Source: an uncultured Spirochaetaceae bacterium (lineage in GTDB: Bacteria; Spirochaetota; Spirochaetia; Treponematales; Treponemataceae). From it: a DNA stretch of 43,867 nucleotides. How positions within the stretch are numbered: the stretch's first letter is position 1; each line of letters opens with the position of its first letter. Under the pieces are notes generated by a model, which searched no databases, had not been told where the DNA came from, and saw nothing but the letters and a program-made list of their open reading frames with translations. This document shows positions 16,251 to 24,719 of the stretch, one piece after another. The translations under genes and the position numbers were made by a program. The stretch lies in contig CADCBK010000002.1 of NCBI GenBank assembly GCA_902799665.1, positions 1 to 43,867 of the forward strand. Reading direction: 5' to 3'.

Positions 16251-16353
16251 AATTTTAGGCTTGCAAACAGTCGCGCGCCTTGATTGCCAGCGCTCGCAAG
16301 AGCGCAGTTGAATAATTTCCTATAGCAAAATGGCGCGAAGCGACATACCGTTG

Positions 16354-18324
16354 CTACTTATTCAACACGGCGGCCAATTTTTCCGCCGTAAAGCCCAAGT
16401 GCTCGGCGACCTTGTTGGCCGGGCCTGACTCGCCAAAGCGGTTGATTGTGAACAAATCGTCCGCGCTTGTGGCGTATCCTTCCCAGCCCTGGCTTACGCC
16501 GGCTTCGGCAACGACAACGCGCTTGGCGCCGCCGATAAGCTTGGCCTTCTCTTCCGCTTTCAAAGCGTCAAAGGCTGTCTTGTCCATTACAGAAACTACG
16601 CGAACCTTCTTTCCGCTTACCAACTTGGCGGCGTCAAGAGCCATATTCACTTCGCTTCCTGTGGCCAAAACCGTGATGTCGGGAACAGCCGCTCCTTCCT
16701 GAACGATGTAGGCGCCGTTCTTAAGAGACTTCTTCCAGTTCTTGTCAGCCTTTTCGTAAACCTTAAGGTTCTGGCGGGTAAGCGCCAAGCAAACCGGATG
16801 GTCTTTTGAAGCCATCGCGATTTCCCAAGCCGCGCAAGTTTCCTCGGCGTCGCCCGGGCGCAAAACGTGAACGTTGGGAATCGCGCGCAAGGCGGCCAAA
16901 GTCTCGATAGGCTGGTGGGTCGGTCCGTCCTCGCCTACGTAGATTGAGTCGTGCGTCAAAACGTAAATCGTGTTCAAGCCCATCAAGGCCTGGATGCGCA
17001 AGTTGGGGCGCAAGTAGTCGCTGAAAACAAAGAATGTCGCGCAGAAGGGCCTGAGTCCTCCGTGCAAGTTGATTCCGGCGCAAACCGCGCTCATGCCGAA
17101 CTCGCGGATGCCGAATTCGATTGTGCGGCCCTTTTGGTTTTCGTAGCTGTAAGTTCCGTCGTCATGTTTGATGGCGGTCTTGTTGGGTCCCATCAAGTCG
17201 GCGCTTCCGCCAACAAAGTTCATGTAGCGGTCGGCGATGACGTTGATCATCTTTCCGCTTGAAGCGCGAGTGGCTTCGCTGTCGCCCACCTTGTACTTGG
17301 GAGCGGCCGCTTTGCCTGTGGGCTTTCCAGCCTGGAAAGCGTCCCACAATTTTTTAAGCTCGGGATTCTCTTTTGCCCAAGCGGCAAATTCTTTTTTCCA
17401 GTCTTCCTCTTTTTTGGCCCAAGCGGCTTTCTTTGACTCAAAGTACTTGACGGCCTCGGGGTCAACATAGAAGTCCTGGTCAACGGGAATGCCAAGCTTT
17501 TTGCGCGCGGCGATGATTCCGTCCTTTCCAAGAGGAGCGCCGTGAACGTCAGCCGTTCCCTGTTTGGGAGCGCCCTTTCCAATCACGCTCTTAAGCATGA
17601 TGAGCGTAGGCTTGTCCTTGCATTTTTTGGCTTCGGCGACAAGCTCGACGATTTTCTTAACGTCGTACATGCTGCCCTTAAGAACCTGCCAGCCATAGGC
17701 TTCATAGCGCTTGGCGATGTTTTCGTCAAAGGCGATGTCGGTGCTTCCGTCAATGCTGATTTTGTTCTGGTCGTAGAACACGATGAGCTTTCCAAGCTTA
17801 AGGTGGCCGGCCAAGCTGCAGGCCTCGCTTGAAACGCCTTCTTCCAAACAACCCTCGCCTACAAGCGAGTATGTGTAGTGGTCAACAATCTTTCTGCCTT
17901 TTGTGTTAAAGCGCGCGGCAAGCATGCTCTCGGCGACGGCCATTCCAACAGCCATGGAAACGCCTTGTCCAAGCGGGCCGCTGGTGTTCTCAACGCCGTC
18001 TGTCTGGCCGTACTCCGGGTGGCCCGGGCACTTTGAGCCGACTTGGCGGAAGTTCTTGATGTCCTTAAGGCTTACCTTGTAGCCAGCCAAGTGAAGGATC
18101 GAATACAAGAACATAGATCCGTGTCCAGCCGAAAGAACAAAGCGGTCGCGGTCAACCCACTTTGAGTCGGCCGGATTGTGCTTTAAGATTTCGCCGTAAA
18201 GAACGGCGGCCAATTCCGCGGCTCCCAAAGGAAGTCCCGGATGTCCAGAGTTAGCCTTTTGAATGGCGTCCATCGAAAGCGCGCGCACGGACAAAGCCGC
18301 GGCGGCAATTCCCTTTTCGTTCAT
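16354..18324 (-). CDS. tkt: transketolase
   Basis: Transketolase moves two-carbon units between sugar phosphates with thiamine diphosphate in the pentose phosphate pathway. The 656-residue length is normal. Recognisable parts are the start ANSGHPGLPLGAAE, LSAGHGSMFLYS, the cofactor motif, DQNKISIDG with the conserved Asn, the Glu of EFGIREFGM and GEDGPTHQPIE. In the cofactor motif the usual GDG is GEG (156-158), with Glu157 replacing the metal-binding Asp. The gene follows the PTS-like gene by 9 bases with an AGGGG ribosome site and ends at a strong terminator. Together with rpiA it covers the non-oxidative pentose phosphate steps seen in this window. Confidence 0.95.
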   Translation of the reverse strand: MNEKGIAAAALSVRALSMDAIQKANSGHPGLPLGAAELAAVLYGEILKHNPADSKWVDRDRFVLSAGHGSMFLYSILHLAGYKVSLKDIKNFRQVGSKCPGHPEYGQTDGVENTSGPLGQGVSMAVGMAVAESMLAARFNTKGRKIVDHYTYSLVGEGCLEEGVSSEACSLAGHLKLGKLIVFYDQNKISIDGSTDIAFDENIAKRYEAYGWQVLKGSMYDVKKIVELVAEAKKCKDKPTLIMLKSVIGKGAPKQGTADVHGAPLGKDGIIAARKKLGIPVDQDFYVDPEAVKYFESKKAAWAKKEEDWKKEFAAWAKENPELKKLWDAFQAGKPTGKAAAPKYKVGDSEATRASSGKMINVIADRYMNFVGGSADLMGPNKTAIKHDDGTYSYENQKGRTIEFGIREFGMSAVCAGINLHGGLRPFCATFFVFSDYLRPNLRIQALMGLNTIYVLTHDSIYVGEDGPTHQPIETLAALRAIPNVHVLRPGDAEETCAAWEIAMASKDHPVCLALTRQNLKVYEKADKNWKKSLKNGAYIVQEGAAVPDITVLATGSEVNMALDAAKLVSGKKVRVVSVMDKTAFDALKAEEKAKLIGGAKRVVVAEAGVSQGWEGYATSADDLFTINRFGESGPANKVAEHLGFTAEKLAAVLNK

Positions 18325-18333
18325 AAGTCACCC

Positions 18334-18795
18334 CTAAATTTTGTTTGCAGCTTCAACGAGTTCGTCCGCCGAAGCGCGGTTTCTTAACAATTCCACAAAG
18401 GAATCGTCTTTTATAAGCGCCGCCAATCGTGAAAGCGCCTGCAAGTGGTTTTGTGAATTGCTCGTAAGCAAGACAAACATTGTGTCCACCTTTCTCCCGT
18501 CAGGAGCGTTCATATCAATTGGCTCTTTTAAATAAACAACTGTAATTTGCTGCTCGCCCTCGCCAACCAAAAACATGTCGCGGCAATGGGGAAGCGCGAT
18601 TCCGCGGCCCACCGCGGTGCTCATAATTTTTTCGCGCGCGCAAAGGCCTTGATAAAAAAAAGCGCGGTCGACTTTTGGGGGCAAAGTTATTTTTGTCCTC
18701 AGCTGCTCGTAAACTTCAAAAGGCGTGTTTGCGTCAATGCTGTTTATCACGCCTCCGCGTTTGATAAAATCTCCAATTTTAACTGCATCTTCCAT
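18334..18795 (-). CDS. PTS EIIA (Ntr/fructose type) protein
   Basis: This 153-residue cytoplasmic protein is a single EIIA domain of the fructose/PtsN class. The phosphorylated histidine is His70 in GRGIALPHCRD, the family signature, and the C-terminal part LTSNSQNHLQALSRLAALI also fits. No EIIB or EIIC is encoded next to it, so it resembles the regulatory PtsN branch more than a sugar importer; in spirochaetes such proteins are usually part of an incomplete PTS (established for the phylum, not shown here). It lies 21 bases behind the 487-residue gene with an AAGGA ribosome site and 9 bases ahead of tkt. Confidence 0.88.
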   Translation of the reverse strand: MEDAVKIGDFIKRGGVINSIDANTPFEVYEQLRTKITLPPKVDRAFFYQGLCAREKIMSTAVGRGIALPHCRDMFLVGEGEQQITVVYLKEPIDMNAPDGRKVDTMFVLLTSNSQNHLQALSRLAALIKDDSFVELLRNRASADELVEAANKI

Positions 18796-18816
18796 ATTTT
18801 TTTCCTTTTCACATTT

Positions 18817-20280
18817 TTACACAATCGTAATGCTGTTGCGTTTTTCGGATTCAATGACGCTTCGCAGAGCGCCCTCGATGTCTTCAAAGTTGTACGACAT
18901 TCCTTCCAACGAAAGGCTCAGCGTTCCTTTGTCCTCAATCGCGGCGTCAGGGTTTGAATCAATCGATTCCAAGATTCTATTGATATGTCCAAAAAGCTGC
19001 GACAAAACCACAAGCTCGTTTTGCGGAAACTTGTCAAAATTGGCGGAAGAGCTTTCCACGTCATAAACAAGCGAGCACACTTGCTGGTAAAGCTTAAGCG
19101 CCTCGCCCCTTATTTCCGCGACAGGATAATCCGCAAAGTAATTGTAATCCTTTGATATTATAGCATGGCGGCCCGCGATGCGCAATAAAACATAGCGCTT
19201 TTCATCAGGAGTCAGCGCGAAATTTTCCGGGAACATAGTTTGCAGCAAAACGGCCAAGTCCGTCTGCTTTTTGCACTTAAAGTCGCGCAAGAAATTGTCA
19301 AGAATGTATTCGGGAATTTTAAACTTTAGGTTTCTCAAATCGCCCGGATCCTTTTTCATGTCATTCTTGTTCCACTTGCCGACGGCGGGAACGTCCTGGC
19401 CCTTGTACCACAAGCGCGTTTCCACGCCAAACAATTCCAAGCCGATTTTCTTCGATCGCGCCAAGTAGTTTTCAACCGAGTCGCAATTAAAGGCGCAAAG
19501 CTCGTCGATCCTCTCGTAAAAGGCAAAGGCCAACTGCTCCTCAATCGTCGCGCACGGGCCTTCGCGCTCAAAAACTTCAATCAAAGACTTTTCAAGCGCC
19601 TCGCCCCAAGCCAATCTCTCTTGCTCCGCGTCGCCAATCTGAACGATTCCGCCGTCCTTGTCGCGCGTTCTCCGCTGCGGGAAAATTTCTATCTCTCCCT
19701 TGTCCCAGTCAAGAACTCGGCAAACAATTCTGTCCCCCGCCCTAAGGCCGTCGCCATCAATGAATTGGCTTAAGTCGCAGCCGGTTATTTTCACCATCGC
19801 CGGAAGCTCAAACTCAGTGTCGGCCAAATCGTATTCCGACATGGCGGGATCGGCGGCGATGTATTGAACTTCGTATTCCTCTCCGTAAAGAACATTCAAG
19901 TCAAGCGCGGTTTCCTTTCTAAACTCCCCCACCTTATGCGGAACAAGCTTTCCGTCATAAATGTAAGTCCAGCTGGCGGGATTTTGCATCTCGTCCACAA
20001 AAGGCATAAAGCGGCTTCCGGGAACGAACATCTTGTTCTTGAATTCTTCAGCCGTCAAAGTGAACGAAAAGAAGCGCCCCGTAAAGGCCGCGGCGCGCGT
20101 GATGAATTTTCCGTCCTCAATCCAAGAGACATAGGGGCTATCAGCAAGATAGTCCTCACCCTCCCGCTGCGTCAAGCTAAAGCCCTTTCGGCTCATTTCG
20201 CGGGTAAAGTCTTTGAGAGTAAATGGAGTTTTTCGCGACCTTAAAAAATCGTCAACGGCTAAATCTTCCGAAAACTGCAT
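18817..20280 (-). CDS. conserved-looking protein of unknown function, 487 residues
   Basis: I do not recognise this family. The protein is soluble, acidic and has no signal peptide or membrane segment. The first 65 residues (KTPFTLKDFTREMSRKGF, then WIEDGKFITRAAAFTGRFF) could form a small winged-helix-like domain, but that is a guess from pattern. The middle (about 70-215) is beta-rich with GDRIVCRVLDWDKGEIEIFP; the rest is helical and rich in aromatic residues. It heads an operon with an EIIA protein and transketolase. A good promoter lies 11 bases before the ATG and there is no ribosome site. Codon use is like that of its neighbours, so it is probably native. Confidence 0.72.
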   Translation of the reverse strand: MQFSEDLAVDDFLRSRKTPFTLKDFTREMSRKGFSLTQREGEDYLADSPYVSWIEDGKFITRAAAFTGRFFSFTLTAEEFKNKMFVPGSRFMPFVDEMQNPASWTYIYDGKLVPHKVGEFRKETALDLNVLYGEEYEVQYIAADPAMSEYDLADTEFELPAMVKITGCDLSQFIDGDGLRAGDRIVCRVLDWDKGEIEIFPQRRTRDKDGGIVQIGDAEQERLAWGEALEKSLIEVFEREGPCATIEEQLAFAFYERIDELCAFNCDSVENYLARSKKIGLELFGVETRLWYKGQDVPAVGKWNKNDMKKDPGDLRNLKFKIPEYILDNFLRDFKCKKQTDLAVLLQTMFPENFALTPDEKRYVLLRIAGRHAIISKDYNYFADYPVAEIRGEALKLYQQVCSLVYDVESSSANFDKFPQNELVVLSQLFGHINRILESIDSNPDAAIEDKGTLSLSLEGMSYNFEDIEGALRSVIESEKRNSITIV

Positions 20281-20291
20281 TGATAGGAATC

Positions 20292-20320
20292 ATAATAGCG
20301 CAAAAAAAGATTTATGGCAA
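20292..20320 (-). promoter_or_regulatory. promoter of the 487-residue gene operon, near-leaderless
   Basis: TTGCCA (20315-20320) and TATTAT (20292-20297) are spaced by 17 bases on the minus strand. The ATG at 20280 follows 11 bases after the -10 box, so the leader is expected to be about five bases, without a ribosome site. The -35 box overlaps one arm of an imperfect hairpin repeat. Confidence 0.65.
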
Positions 20321-20423
20321 TGCGACATAATTTTGAAAAGCCGTCGCTTTGCTAATGGAAATATCAACTGTCCGCTTTCGCGGACTACGGGCAATGCGAC
20401 AAATTTTTTAGCCGTCGCTTTGC
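20317..20423. repeat. two copies of an imperfect hairpin flanking a third hairpin
   Basis: GCAATGCGAC (20317-20326, 20391-20400) and GTCGCTTTGC (20343-20352, 20414-20423) form the same 9-bp stem twice, each with one mismatch and an A/T-rich loop containing AATTTT. Between them lies a perfect hairpin GTCCGC-TTTC-GCGGAC (20370-20385). The first copy overlaps the -35 box of the 487-residue gene. Confidence 0.55.
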
Positions 20424-20441
20424 AAGGACACAAATAAAAAC

Positions 20442-20461
20442 GCCCGCCAAAAACTGCGGGC
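20442..20461. terminator. bidirectional intrinsic terminator downstream of the CBS gene
   Basis: GCCCGC (20442-20447) pairs with GCGGGC (20456-20461). The minus strand continues with GTTTTTATTT, the plus strand with TTTTATT. Confidence 0.7.
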
Positions 20462-20467
20462 TTTTAT

Positions 20468-20542
20468 TGAGGCGCGATAATTTTAATCGCGCCTCAAAAG
20501 GAACGAGTCAAGGCCTTGAGCGCAGCGTGCCTTGACCGTTCC
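20468..20542 (-). other. tandem hairpins directly behind the CBS-ACT gene
   Basis: In gene direction, two bases after the stop codon a hairpin with arms 20529-20542 and 20500-20514 (14 paired bases, one bulge) is followed by TTT and a perfect 11-base hairpin, TGAGGCGCGAT (20468-20478) with ATCGCGCCTCA (20486-20496). The intrinsic terminator comes next. The layout resembles the paired hairpins behind rpsG and rpoC. Confidence 0.55.
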
Positions 20543-20544
20543 TA

Positions 20545-21186
20545 TTACACGTTCCTGATGTCTTCCACCGGGCACTTTAGGTCGGCGAAAATCTTTTTCA
20601 CTTTCGCCAGCGGAACGCCGGTCACCTTAAGCGTAAGCGGCCGCTTTTTCTTGTCGCTGGGAGCGGTGGTGACAAGAGACACGATGTTGCCGCCCGCTTC
20701 GGCAATCTTTTGCGAAATCTTTGCCATTTCGCCTGGAGTGTCGTTGGGATACACGACCGCGCGCACGCCCTTTTGCGTCACGCCGAACATTTCGGCGAAC
20801 ATAAAGAACAAATCGCTTTCGGTGATGATTCCGACAAGCGCACTGCCTTTGACTACCGGCAAGCATCCGACTTGCTTTTCCACCATAATTCTGGCGGCTT
20901 CCTCAACCACGTCGTCGGGAGAGACGCTAAAGACCTTTGTGGTCATAATTTTCTTTACGTTCAACTTGGAAAGCAAGTAGCTTATTTCGTACATGTCAAG
21001 CGTCGTTGCCAAACTGGGGCCGGCTTGCAGCAAGTCGTTCTTTGTAATGATTCCGACAAGCTTTCCGCCCTTCACGACCGGCAGCTTTGAGATATTGTTT
21101 TTGTTCATCAATTCTTTGGCTTCTGTAACGGTTGTCTCCGGCTCCACCGTAATAACCGATTTTTTCATCACGTCTTTTACGATCAT
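20545..21186 (-). CDS. CBS-CBS-ACT domain protein (AcuB-like)
   Basis: The 213-residue protein consists of two CBS domains (about 1-60 and 78-130), each with the typical VKDVM, VTVEPETTVTEAKELM and KLVGIITKNDLL pattern, followed by a C-terminal ACT-like domain (about 138-213). CBS pairs bind adenine nucleotides and ACT domains bind amino acids, so it is probably a cytoplasmic metabolic sensor. Proteins of this make-up are often annotated AcuB, but no acetoin genes are near and that function should not be assumed. It is a single-gene unit with its own promoter and a TAGGAGG ribosome site, next to the amino acid transporter genes. Confidence 0.85.
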   Translation of the reverse strand: MIVKDVMKKSVITVEPETTVTEAKELMNKNNISKLPVVKGGKLVGIITKNDLLQAGPSLATTLDMYEISYLLSKLNVKKIMTTKVFSVSPDDVVEEAARIMVEKQVGCLPVVKGSALVGIITESDLFFMFAEMFGVTQKGVRAVVYPNDTPGEMAKISQKIAEAGGNIVSLVTTAPSDKKKRPLTLKVTGVPLAKVKKIFADLKCPVEDIRNV

Positions 21187-21204
21187 CGCGTGCCTCCTAT
21201 GAAT

Positions 21205-21233
21205 ATTATACCACGACTTTTGAGTTTACGCAA
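21205..21233 (-). promoter_or_regulatory. CBS-ACT gene promoter
   Basis: TTGCGT (21228-21233) and a perfect TATAAT (21205-21210) are 17 bases apart, and the -10 is extended by TG. A strong AGGAGG ribosome site follows before the ATG. Confidence 0.75.
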
Positions 21234-21318
21234 ATTTTAACAACCAAGCCGCAAGCGCAGCGTTGCGACTCATGCGGCGCCATTCGTTCTTGGTCTTGCG
21301 TCCGTTTATTTTCGCCGC

Positions 21319-22023
21319 TTAACCGCCCAGGTAGGCTTCCTTGACCGCGGGATCCTTGGCCAATTCCTTGGCGTCGCCGTCCTTTGTGATCGAGCCTGTT
21401 TCCAAAACGTAAGCGCGGTTGCTGATGGAAAGCGCCTTAAAGGCGTTTTGCTCAACCAGCAAAATCGTCGTTCCGGCCTTGTTAATTTTTTGGATAATCT
21501 CAAAAATCTCGTCGACCAAAATCGGAGCCAAGCCCATGCTGGGCTCGTCAAGCAAAAGCAATTTGGGCTGGGCCATCAAGCCGCGGCCCATCGCGAGCAT
21601 TTGCAATTCGCCGCCGCTCAAGGTTCCGCTAATTTGGGTGATTCTTTCTTTTAGACGCGGGAACAATTCAAAAACCTTTTCCATGTCGGCCTTGATTCCA
21701 GCCTTGTCGTTTCTTGTAAAGGCGCCCATTTCCAGGTTGTCGCGGACGCTAAGGTTCAAGAAAATGCGGCGGCCTTCCGGCACTTGAATCAAACGGCGGC
21801 GGACGATTTGGTCAGGCGCCAAGTTTGTAATGTCCTCGCCTTCAAACTCAATCTTTCCGCCGCGCTTTTTTATGATGTTCGACACAGCGTGAAGGGTCGT
21901 CGTCTTTCCCGCTCCGTTTGAGCCGATCAAAGAAATTATTTCGCCCCGCTCAACGTTAAAACTGATTTCGCGCAGGGCGTTTATCGCGCCGTAGCTGACA
22001 GACAATTTTTGAACTTTAAGCAT
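21319..22023 (-). CDS. livF: branched-chain amino acid ABC transporter ATPase LivF
   Basis: LivF is one of the two ATPases that power uptake of leucine, isoleucine and valine. The 234-residue protein has the Walker A loop GSNGAGKTT, the ABC signature LSGGELQMLAMGRGL and Walker B LLLLDEPSMGLAP; the phrase PSMGLAPILVDEIF is typical of LivF. Its ATG overlaps the livG stop by 8 bases (ATGCTTAA). It is the last gene of livHMGF. The 132 bases after it contain small G/C-rich inverted repeats but no U-run, so I see no clear terminator before the CBS gene promoter. Confidence 0.95.
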   Translation of the reverse strand: MLKVQKLSVSYGAINALREISFNVERGEIISLIGSNGAGKTTTLHAVSNIIKKRGGKIEFEGEDITNLAPDQIVRRRLIQVPEGRRIFLNLSVRDNLEMGAFTRNDKAGIKADMEKVFELFPRLKERITQISGTLSGGELQMLAMGRGLMAQPKLLLLDEPSMGLAPILVDEIFEIIQKINKAGTTILLVEQNAFKALSISNRAYVLETGSITKDGDAKELAKDPAVKEAYLGG

Positions 22024-22819
22024 TCAGCGCCTCCTGTCCAAGGTAAGCCTTGATTACCTGCGGGTTTGTCTTGATTTGGTCGGGGCTTCCTTGCGCGATT
22101 ATGCGGCCGTAGTCCAAAACCATAATGCGCTCGCAGATTCCCATTACCAATTTCATGTCGTGCTCAATCAGCAAAATCGTCAAGTTGAACTTTTCTCTGA
22201 TAAAGGCGATCATGTTCATAAGGTCTTCAGTCTCTTGGCCGTTCATGCCGGCGGCCGGCTCGTCAAGCAAAAGAATCTTAGGCTCGCTGGCCAACGCGCG
22301 CGCGATTTCCAATTTGCGCTGCTCACCGTAGGGAAGGTTTTTCGCCAATTCCTTTTTCTTTGATTCAATCTTGAACAAAGAAAGCAAGAGGTCGGCTTTT
22401 TCTTCCATTTGCTTTTCGTCCTGCCTAAAGCGGGGCGTTCGCAAAAGCGCGTCGATTGGATTTGAAGAGCGCAAATTGTGCAAGGCGACTTTCACGTTGT
22501 CCTCGACAGTCAAGTTTCCGAACAAGCGGATGTTTTGGAACGTGCGCGCGATTCCCAGGCGGCAGTGTTCCGCCGGATTAAGCTTGTTAATGACGCGCGC
22601 CTTTCCGCGCCTGTCCCAATAATTTATCTGGCCCTCGGTCGGAGTGTAAACGCCGCTCAACATGTTAAAGACCGTAGTCTTTCCCGCGCCGTTTGGTCCG
22701 ATCAAACCGACAAGCTCGCCTTCGTAAAGAGCGCAGTCAAAGTCGCTTACCGCGCGCAGGCCGCCGAACACGATTGAAACGCCGGAAGCCTGCAAAACCA
22801 TTTTCTTTTCTTCCGCCAT
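22016..22819 (-). CDS. livG: branched-chain amino acid ABC transporter ATPase LivG
   Basis: LivG is the second ATPase of the Liv system. The protein shows Walker A GPNGAGKTT, the signature LPYGEQRKLEIARAL and Walker B ILLLDEPAAGMN, and the family-specific LGIARTFQNIRLF. I place the start at the ATG at 22819 (267 residues) because GGAGG lies 8 bases ahead and the ATG overlaps the livM stop (TGATG); an in-frame GTG one codon earlier is also possible. Confidence 0.94.
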   Translation of the reverse strand: MAEEKKMVLQASGVSIVFGGLRAVSDFDCALYEGELVGLIGPNGAGKTTVFNMLSGVYTPTEGQINYWDRRGKARVINKLNPAEHCRLGIARTFQNIRLFGNLTVEDNVKVALHNLRSSNPIDALLRTPRFRQDEKQMEEKADLLLSLFKIESKKKELAKNLPYGEQRKLEIARALASEPKILLLDEPAAGMNGQETEDLMNMIAFIREKFNLTILLIEHDMKLVMGICERIMVLDYGRIIAQGSPDQIKTNPQVIKAYLGQEALNA

Positions 22820-23817
22820 CACTTTGCCTCCGCGCCCTTGTTTTTCTTTGTTTTTTTCTGGAGGAACTTTCGCGCCGCGTCAAAGGCTTTCACAAACGAC
22901 GCCTCTTTTGTTCCCAGCAAGCCTTGCGGCCTGAATATCATCACCAAAATCAAAACGACCGGATAGAAAAGCAAGCGGTAGTTTTGCAAGAAGCGCAGGA
23001 ATTCCTGCAAGTAAGTCAAAACGTAAGACGCCAAAACGCTTCCTGTGGTGGAACCCATTCCGCCCAAAACTACGAAAATCAAATAATCGATGCTCTTTGT
23101 AAAGCCGGCCTGGTCGGGCTTGATAAAGCCGATAAGGCAAACATAAAGCGCGCCGCCAATGCCCGCAACAAAGCTTGCCATCACAAAGCCTATCATCTTG
23201 TAGCGGAAGACTCCGATGCCGCTTGAGTTGGCGGCGATTTCGTCTTCGCGCACGGCAAGAATCGCGCGGCCGTAAGACGAGCGTATGAAGTTTTGAATCA
23301 AGGCGATTAAAAGCACAAGCGTTCCGGTAACGACCGCAAAGGCGATCGCCGCGTTAAATACCATAATCGTGTTGAACTGGATTCCGTTGGGGCCGCCTGT
23401 CCACTGCTTTAAGTTGACCAAGAATACGCGGATGATTTCTCCAAAGGCAAGCGTAACGATTGCCAAGTAGTCGCCTTCCAAGCGCAGCGTCGGAAAGCCG
23501 ATTAAAAATCCAAAGAAGGCCGTAATCGCGGCGGCCAAAAGAATCGCAAGCGGAAGCGGAAGATGAGCGTTTGTACAAAGCAAAATCGTCGAGTATCCGC
23601 CAATCGCCATAAAGCCCGCCTGTCCCAAAGAAAGCTGGCCCGTGATTCCGCAAATGATGTTCACGCTCAAAGCCATTATCGCGTTGATTCCGGCCAAAGA
23701 AAAAATTTGCGCGGTGTACGCGTCAATCGCGCCGGCCGCGATCAAGGCCGCCGGAAGCGCCGTCGCGATGATTCCCACCGCGAACAATATAATTGTGTTT
23801 CTAACGTTCTTTGTCAT
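22819..23817 (-). CDS. livM: branched-chain amino acid ABC transporter permease LivM
   Basis: LivM is one of the two membrane subunits of the Liv importer. It has about eight to ten membrane segments and the family motifs CGITGQLSLGQAGFMAIGGY and FPTLRLEGDYLAIVTLAFGE, the latter followed by the EAA-like cytoplasmic loop. The start at the ATG 23817 (332 residues) has AAGG ahead of it; a TTG two codons upstream overlaps the livH stop. It lies 2 bases behind livH and overlaps livG by one base. The C-terminus is basic and cytoplasmic. Confidence 0.93.
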   Translation of the reverse strand: MTKNVRNTIILFAVGIIATALPAALIAAGAIDAYTAQIFSLAGINAIMALSVNIICGITGQLSLGQAGFMAIGGYSTILLCTNAHLPLPLAILLAAAITAFFGFLIGFPTLRLEGDYLAIVTLAFGEIIRVFLVNLKQWTGGPNGIQFNTIMVFNAAIAFAVVTGTLVLLIALIQNFIRSSYGRAILAVREDEIAANSSGIGVFRYKMIGFVMASFVAGIGGALYVCLIGFIKPDQAGFTKSIDYLIFVVLGGMGSTTGSVLASYVLTYLQEFLRFLQNYRLLFYPVVLILVMIFRPQGLLGTKEASFVKAFDAARKFLQKKTKKNKGAEAK

Positions 23818-23819
23818 AA

Positions 23820-24719
23820 TCAAACCTTGATAACCCTCTTCTTTCCCAAAAGGCCCGTGGGCTTAACCAACAAAATCAAAATCAAAATTCCAAAGCTTAT
23901 CGCGTCGGCGTACTGGCTGGGGCCGTAGCCCTTTGTCATAGTCTCGGCGATGCCCAAAATAACTCCGCCAATCATCGCTCCGGGAATCGATCCGATTCCG
24001 CCAAGAACGGCGGCGACAAAGGCCTTAAGGCCTGGCATGTATCCCATCAAGGGGTCCACTTGCGGATAGGCGCTGGCATACAAAACGCCGCCGGCTCCGG
24101 CCAACACCGAACCGATCGCAAAGGTAATCGCGATTGTCTTGTTTACGTTTATTCCCATCAAGCTAGAAGCCTGCATGTCGTAGCTTACAGAGCGCATCGC
24201 CTTTCCGGTCCTTGTATAGTTTACTAAAATGTGCAGCGCCAACATCAACAAAACGCTGGCGATAATTACCAAGGCCTTTATTCCCGGAATCGACACAGGC
24301 CCAATCACAATAGCCGGAACGTTGAGCGCCGGAAACTGCTTGGGGTCCGGGCCGGCGAATGGAAGGACGCGCATCATGTTCTGCAAAATCAATTCAACGG
24401 CGATCGCTGTAATCAAGGAATTAAGGCGCGGCGCGTTCCGCAAGGGCCTGTAAGCCAAGCGCTCAATCGCCACTCCCAAAAAGCCGCAAAAGACCATCGC
24501 GACCAAAAGCGCCGCCGCAAATCCGCCGCTTGTCGCTCCTAAAGCCACCAAAACAAAATAGCCCGCGTACGCGCCCATCATCATGATGTCGCCGTGCGCG
24601 AAGTTAATAAGCGTGACAATTCCGTAGACCATCGTATAGCCCAGCGCGATTAGCGCGTAAATGCTTCCAAGCGAAAGTCCGTTGATGAATTGCTGCAAAA
24701 ACAAAGAACCGCCGTCCAC
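23820..24719 (-). CDS. livH: branched-chain amino acid ABC transporter permease LivH
   Basis: LivH is the first membrane subunit of the Liv importer. The 299-residue protein has about eight membrane segments and the diagnostic opening LQQFINGLSLGSIYALIALGYTMVYG, followed by LINFAHGDIMMMGAYAGY and, near the end, LGGIGSIPGAMIGG. The start codon is GTG with TAGGAG 7 bases ahead. It begins livHMGF, separated from livJ by 364 non-coding bases that include the livJ terminator, so it may have its own promoter or depend on read-through. Confidence 0.94.
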   Translation of the reverse strand: MDGGSLFLQQFINGLSLGSIYALIALGYTMVYGIVTLINFAHGDIMMMGAYAGYFVLVALGATSGGFAAALLVAMVFCGFLGVAIERLAYRPLRNAPRLNSLITAIAVELILQNMMRVLPFAGPDPKQFPALNVPAIVIGPVSIPGIKALVIIASVLLMLALHILVNYTRTGKAMRSVSYDMQASSLMGINVNKTIAITFAIGSVLAGAGGVLYASAYPQVDPLMGYMPGLKAFVAAVLGGIGSIPGAMIGGVILGIAETMTKGYGPSQYADAISFGILILILLVKPTGLLGKKRVIKV

